Source: Urophycis tenuis (lineage: Eukaryota; Chordata; Actinopteri; Gadiformes; Phycidae). Taken from it: a DNA stretch of 64,000 nucleotides. Shown here in pieces: positions 60,344 to 64,000 of the stretch (within the stretch, counting starts at the first letter, position 1; every line of letters begins with the position of its first letter). The position numbers and the translations under genes are program-made. Where the stretch lies: positions 182,001-246,000 of the forward strand of contig JAXIVH010000144.1 of NCBI GenBank assembly GCA_036785325.1. Reading direction: 5' to 3'. The notes beneath the pieces are model-generated. The model was not told where the DNA came from. It ran no database searches and saw nothing but the letters and a program-made list of their open reading frames with translations.

Positions 60344-61059
60344 GCATCTCTCTGAGTGCATTTCTTGTTAAAGATGGATTTGTTTAAGCTTCTTAACAAC
60401 ACACTGTTTTGGTTGAAAAGAATCCATGTAATGTCTTGCTATTGAATATTAAAAAATGTATTCAGTCTGTAAATCCAAATGAACAAGATATCCAAAATCA
60501 GTAAGAATGTTCTGTTACAACAAGAGATATGTTGTCTTTACACTAGGATTTGGTGTGTATTATTTGATCAACAACTAGCTAGTATTTATTTTACTATAAT
60601 CTTATGTTGAATCTGTGCATCTTTCCCCTGTTAAATTCCAAACTTCTCTGTCCAAATGTATGAACAGTGGCAAGCACTTCTCTGTTCAAATGTGAAGATG
60701 CAAAAGTGTACTCTAATGTGATGTTCTCACAGGCATAACTCTGTGTAATGTCTGTCTGGCAACCTGGTCATTATCTAATTTCAGTCTTTATCTTACTTCA
60801 ACCTTTTCTGTATCTAGACAACACATACAGTACATGGGAATGACATCAAGACCCAAGAAGTGATGGTGACTTCAGGCTCACTTCCCCAACACCCACCCTG
60901 TCAGCCTTCACCATTGAGATCCCCTTGACCACATGCTGACTGTAGAGAGGGAACTGTCAACGAAGAGCATCTCTGCTGCTTGCACTACTCAGGCCATTTG
61001 CAATGCCATCAGTATTGTGCAGGACCCCTCCCATGGCCTCTTCTGCCCCCTTGCATCAG
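60344..61059. other. Unique or very degraded sequence
   Basis: Largely featureless. 60933-61059 reads MLTVERELSTKSISAACTTQ then AISIVQDPSHGLFCPLAS, and SVKELHSLSCRTFQTE follows after the solo LTR at 61839. This recalls the DPSHPxxxLFxxLPSG...RTxRxxNSF end of Rex/CR1 RTs, so a decayed LINE is possible. Confidence 0.35.
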
Positions 61060-61838
61060 TGTTACGGGTGGTGAGTTCATTTATGAACAGACCTGTTTTG
61101 TTATGTTTTTCAGTTTGTCTGTGGCTTATCTGTTTTTTTTCCTCTCAGTAGATCTGTTCCTGGCTGTACTGATTGGCTGCATTACCCACAGCTGGGGTAA
61201 ATCAGCCAATCCACCATTCCATCCAATCAGCTCACAGCCACCCACCATATATATATATGAGTTTGTTTGTTTCAGGGAGAGAGGTGGCAGGTCTCAGGAC
61301 GTTCTGTTTTGTTTGCTGTTTTCCTGAGTTGTACTTTGTTATGTAGTTTTTTTTCACATTTCTTTGTCTTTGTTTACCAGCCTTTTTGTTAACTTTTGTC
61401 TTTTTGTCATCTTTTTAGATGTATCCGGCGCAGGGTTGGAAAGGTAGGGACTTTAGTTAGATACCTGCAGGTATACATCTGTGTCCCTCACCACACGTAG
61501 ATAACCTCCTGTATTAGTCCATCAGTTAGAGCGGCGACACTACTCCATGTATTTTTGTGGGCACTGAGGTGTCTGTAAAGGGGTTTAGTTTAGGGGGGTT
61601 AGTTCTGGGGTTGTTTTGATTTTGGAGTTAGTTTTAGTTGTTTTGGGGTTTTTCTTTAGTGATTGCCGCGTAGCTCAGGGGGTTGGGTATGTGTTGTCTC
61701 CGCCCTGTGTCCGGTGCATGTTTGTTTTGTTTAATAAATTGAGTTTATCGCATTTGTTGGTACCATCGTCTCCTTCTTGCACTCTCTCATTGTCATATGT
61801 TACACCGGGTTCCTCCGACCATCAGAGGGCGTGTAACA
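61060..61838. mobile_element. Solo LTR 2
   Basis: 779 bp beginning TGTTACGGGT and ending GCGTGTAACA, flanked by ATCAG on both sides (61055-61059, 61839-61843). CATATATATATATGAG near 61245-61260 may be the TATA box, and TTTAATAAATTGAG near 61729-61742 contains AATAAA, so transcription would run on the plus strand. No internal region remains. Confidence 0.88.
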
Positions 61839-61843
61839 ATCAG

Positions 61844-62772
61844 TGAAAGAGCTTCACAGCCTCAGTTGCAGAACATTTCAGACTGAATAACTGAATCTAG
61901 CTGCCTCATGAATACATTGCCTCTCCTATTCTCCCTGAACTCCATTTTCCTTCCCCGTCTGAACCCACCTGTTACTGCAGCACCTCACACCCAGATAACC
62001 TAAGGGCAGCTGATTCTGTCACACAGATTCACTAGCACTTCACACTTTCATGCTGGTACACACTGTTTCTATTCCTGAATCTGCTATGAACTAATCCTAC
62101 AAATTGCACTGCTTTTTGTGTGCCTTCCCTGTGTTGTCCACTGTATATTCATAATATGGCTTGTAACATTGCACCCTTGTATCAATATACAGTACATGCT
62201 GTCTGCAATGTGAATGCATACTCCCCACTACTTGTGGTACATATTGCATGTTATTGTGGTAAAAAATGAAAATCCCTCTCAGCAGTAGTATGCTGCTGAT
62301 GTGACAGGGAAGTGCTGCTTGAAATTATGAATCAGATGCATAACGCACCAATACACACTTGAACAGTAGTGGTGTAGAAGCATGTGGTTTCTCTCTCTTT
62401 TAAGAACTTTGCTATGTACTCTATGTACATAGTGTGTACTGTGCAAGTGAGAGTTTCATCTCTTTCTCAGTTATCACCAAAGATTCTAGAGCGCTCACAT
62501 ACTGTATACCTTACCCTTTTGGGGAGTACTCTATTTCATACTATGTCTCTCAATGAAGGTAAAAACAGATGGTAGATGCTGTTTATCTTGCTTTAGTCCA
62601 GGAAACACATTGGGACACTTATAACAATGCGCAGGCACAAAAAAACCTACAATATTTTACACATATGCTACACTCTTGCCAGGGTGCTGACCACAGGGGT
62701 ATACATACATTTCATGACTGGCAGTTCATCATTGATTTCTAGTTCTACTTGTAGAAACCAGATCTCACTCAC
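61844..62772. other. AT-rich sequence, nothing firmly recognised
   Basis: No ORF, RNA gene or repeat end is supported. Looks like unique or long-decayed sequence. Confidence 0.4.
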
Positions 62773-63597
62773 TCTCATCACTCATCTTCTACCGCTTATC
62801 CGGGGTCGGGTCGCGGGGGCAACAGCTCGAGCAAGGAACCCCACTGTTCCCTTTCCCGGGCCACATCAGCCAGCTCTGACTGGGGGATCCCGAGGCGTTC
62901 CCAGGCCAGTGTGGAGATATAATCTCTCCACCTCGTCCTGGGTCTTCCCCGTGGTCTCCTCCCAGCTGGTTGTGCCCGGAACACCTCCATAGGGAAGCGC
63001 CCGGGGGGCATCCTTATCAGATGCCCGAACCACCTCAACTGGCTCCTTTCCACGCAAAGGAGCAGCGGCTCTACTCCGAGTCTCTCCCGGATGACTGAGC
63101 TCCTCACCCTATCTCTAAGGGAGACGCCCGCCACCCTCCTGAGAAAACCCATTTCGGCCGCTTGTACCCGCGATCTCGTTCTTTCGGTCATGACCCAACC
63201 TTCATGACCATAGGTGAGAGTAGGAACAAAGATAGACCGGAAGATCGAGAGCTTCGCCTTCTGGCTCAGCTCCCTCTTCGTCACAACGGTGCGGTAGAGC
63301 AAATGCAAAACCGCCCTCGCTGCTCCGATTCTCCGGCCCATCTCCTGCTCCATCCTCCCCTCACTCATGAACAAGACCCCGAGGTACTTGAACTCCTTCA
63401 CTTGGGGTAAGGACTCATTCCCTACCCGGAGTAGGCAATCCACCGGTTTCCTGCTGAGAGCCATGGCCTCAGATTTAGAGGTGCTGATCCTCATTCCAAC
63501 CGCTTCACACTCGGCTGCGAACTGATCCAGTGAGTGCTGAAGGTCACAGGCCGATGATGCCATCAGGACCACATCATCTGCAAAAAGCAGCGATGTA
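62773..63597 (-). mobile_element. RTE/Rex3-like LINE, 5'-truncated
   Basis: Minus strand. The 3' tail of GATGAGTGATGAGAG type lies at about 62765-62790, as in RTE-clade Rex3 elements. Coding to 63597, where another element begins inside RT. Confidence 0.82.
62796..63596 (-). CDS. RTE/Rex3-like RT C-terminal part
   Basis: Open over about 266 codons. SLLFADDVVLMASSACDLQH (catalytic FADD at about 63575-63590), MRISTSKSEAMALSRKPVDC, LPQVKEFKYLGVLFMSEGRM, SIFVPTLTYGHEGWVMTERT, FLRRVAGVSLRDRVRSSVIR and RRPRGRPRTRWRDYISTLAW, the C-terminal block typical of RTE LINEs. Ends PPRPDPG. Codons upstream of the Met at 63572 are also RT. The N-terminal two thirds are missing. Intact frame suggests a young copy. 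Confidence 0.88.
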   Translation of the reverse strand, partial: TSLLFADDVVLMASSACDLQHSLDQFAAECEAVGMRISTSKSEAMALSRKPVDCLLRVGNESLPQVKEFKYLGVLFMSEGRMEQEMGRRIGAARAVLHLLYRTVVTKRELSQKAKLSIFRSIFVPTLTYGHEGWVMTERTRSRVQAAEMGFLRRVAGVSLRDRVRSSVIRERLGVEPLLLCVERSQLRWFGHLIRMPPGRFPMEVFRAQPAGRRPRGRPRTRWRDYISTLAWERLGIPQSELADVAREREQWGSLLELLPPRPDPG

Positions 63598-64000
63598 GGG
63601 CTGGGTATCGTTCAAAATTTTTCGATACGGTGCTAATTTCGATACCTTGGTTTCGATACCGGTTCGATACGATACTTTTTTTGATACCTGATGTTTTAAA
63701 AATCAATTTCCTCAACAAAAATACATTAAGAATTATAGAATTCATTTTTACAAACCGGACCAAAAGGCAGGTTAGTGGTTGTGTATGTATGTATGTGTGT
63801 GTGTAAGTACAGACTCGCCCTGACTCGCCCCTGCATTCGCTCGCTTGGGGCGATAAAGTAATCGCCCATATCGGCTTGGATTTGAGGACGCTGATTGGCC
63901 AAATTTTATGTCATGCTTTCACATCTTAAATTAGTAATTGGCTAAAAAGTTACACAGACCCGTCTCCTGTTGGCGATTTCTCCATTGCCCCAGAGCTGTT
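63598..64000. mobile_element. hAT-like element 5, left end (runs off window)
   Basis: TAGGGCTGGGTATCGTTCAA and repeats of TTCGATACCGGTTCGATACG are the terminus type seen at 17359 (GATACCGATAC repeats). It starts directly after the RTE codons at 63597. The right end is outside the window. A TATG/TG microsatellite lies at 63782-63805. Confidence 0.65.

Noticed and set aside
61663..61700. tRNA-like A box (TAGCTCAGGGGGTTGGG), possible SINE
   Set aside because: No B box or cloverleaf follows; it is inside the solo LTR.

Overview
This window is eukaryotic nuclear DNA from a ray-finned fish. The inference comes from its mobile elements: L2-type LINEs with the fish L2 3' tail, Rex1/Babar-like, RTE/Rex3-like and L1/Tx1-like LINEs, a LINE with a restriction-like endonuclease, a DIRS gag-like gene, Ty3/gypsy elements, hAT and PIF/Harbinger elements, and Tc1-like copies with the CTGCTCAAAAAAATAAAGGG terminus. 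No bacterial gene, CRISPR array or operon is present. The species cannot be named from sequence alone.

Layout. 1-8480: an L2 LINE (+) cut by an inverted L2 copy (TSD TGCTAT), a 3.9-kb hAT (8-bp TSD) and a Harbinger-like MITE (TSD CAG). The hAT itself holds a second hAT (TSD TATTATTG), which holds a TTAA-flanked MITE. 8832-9330: probable start of a host gene on the minus strand (CCAAT, TATA, signal-peptide exon, splice donor), separated by a GA microsatellite. 9.5-10.5 kb: 12-bp minisatellite. 11.1-12.6 kb: gypsy remnant. 12.6-15.2 kb: L2-like LINE. 15.3-16.3 kb: Harbinger ends with a MADF-like remnant. 16983-17054: tRNA-Asp. 17.4-18.5 kb: hAT remnant. 18873-27179: a young, nearly intact Ty3/gypsy element on the minus strand with two 651-bp LTRs, tRNA-His-like PBS, PPT, gag and pol. 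It sits in a MITE that sits in a Tc1 copy. 27.5-34.2 kb: LINE ORF1 remnant, deleted gypsy, tRNA-Gly, and a Tc1 copy split by Rex1 and by a 2.1-kb Harbinger. 34.2-36.2 kb: DIRS gag-like gene. 36.2-38.9 kb: mostly unassigned repeats. 38.9-53.1 kb: a 35-bp minisatellite split by a Rex1-like LINE. That LINE holds a solo LTR and a 10.2-kb hAT block, and the hAT is filled by a REL-endonuclease LINE, two further LINEs and a MITE. 54.1-59.6 kb: L1/Tx1-like LINE and a Rex1-like LINE with an 823-codon ORF. 60-64 kb: short MITE, a 779-bp solo LTR, an RTE-like LINE and the start of another hAT-like element.

Very little here serves the host: two tRNA genes and one likely signal-peptide exon. The rest records successive insertions whose order can be read from nesting and target-site duplications. 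The most interesting points are in the 18.9-27.2 kb gypsy element. First, a canonical G GGA AAC slippery heptamer abuts the gag stop, with pol in the -1 frame and a 7-bp stem downstream. Second, each LTR carries a duplicated 95-bp segment in which one copy lacks exactly a 95-bp GT...AG block, as if a spliced RNA had been copied back into the LTR. I did not find a convincing novel host defence or metabolic system.
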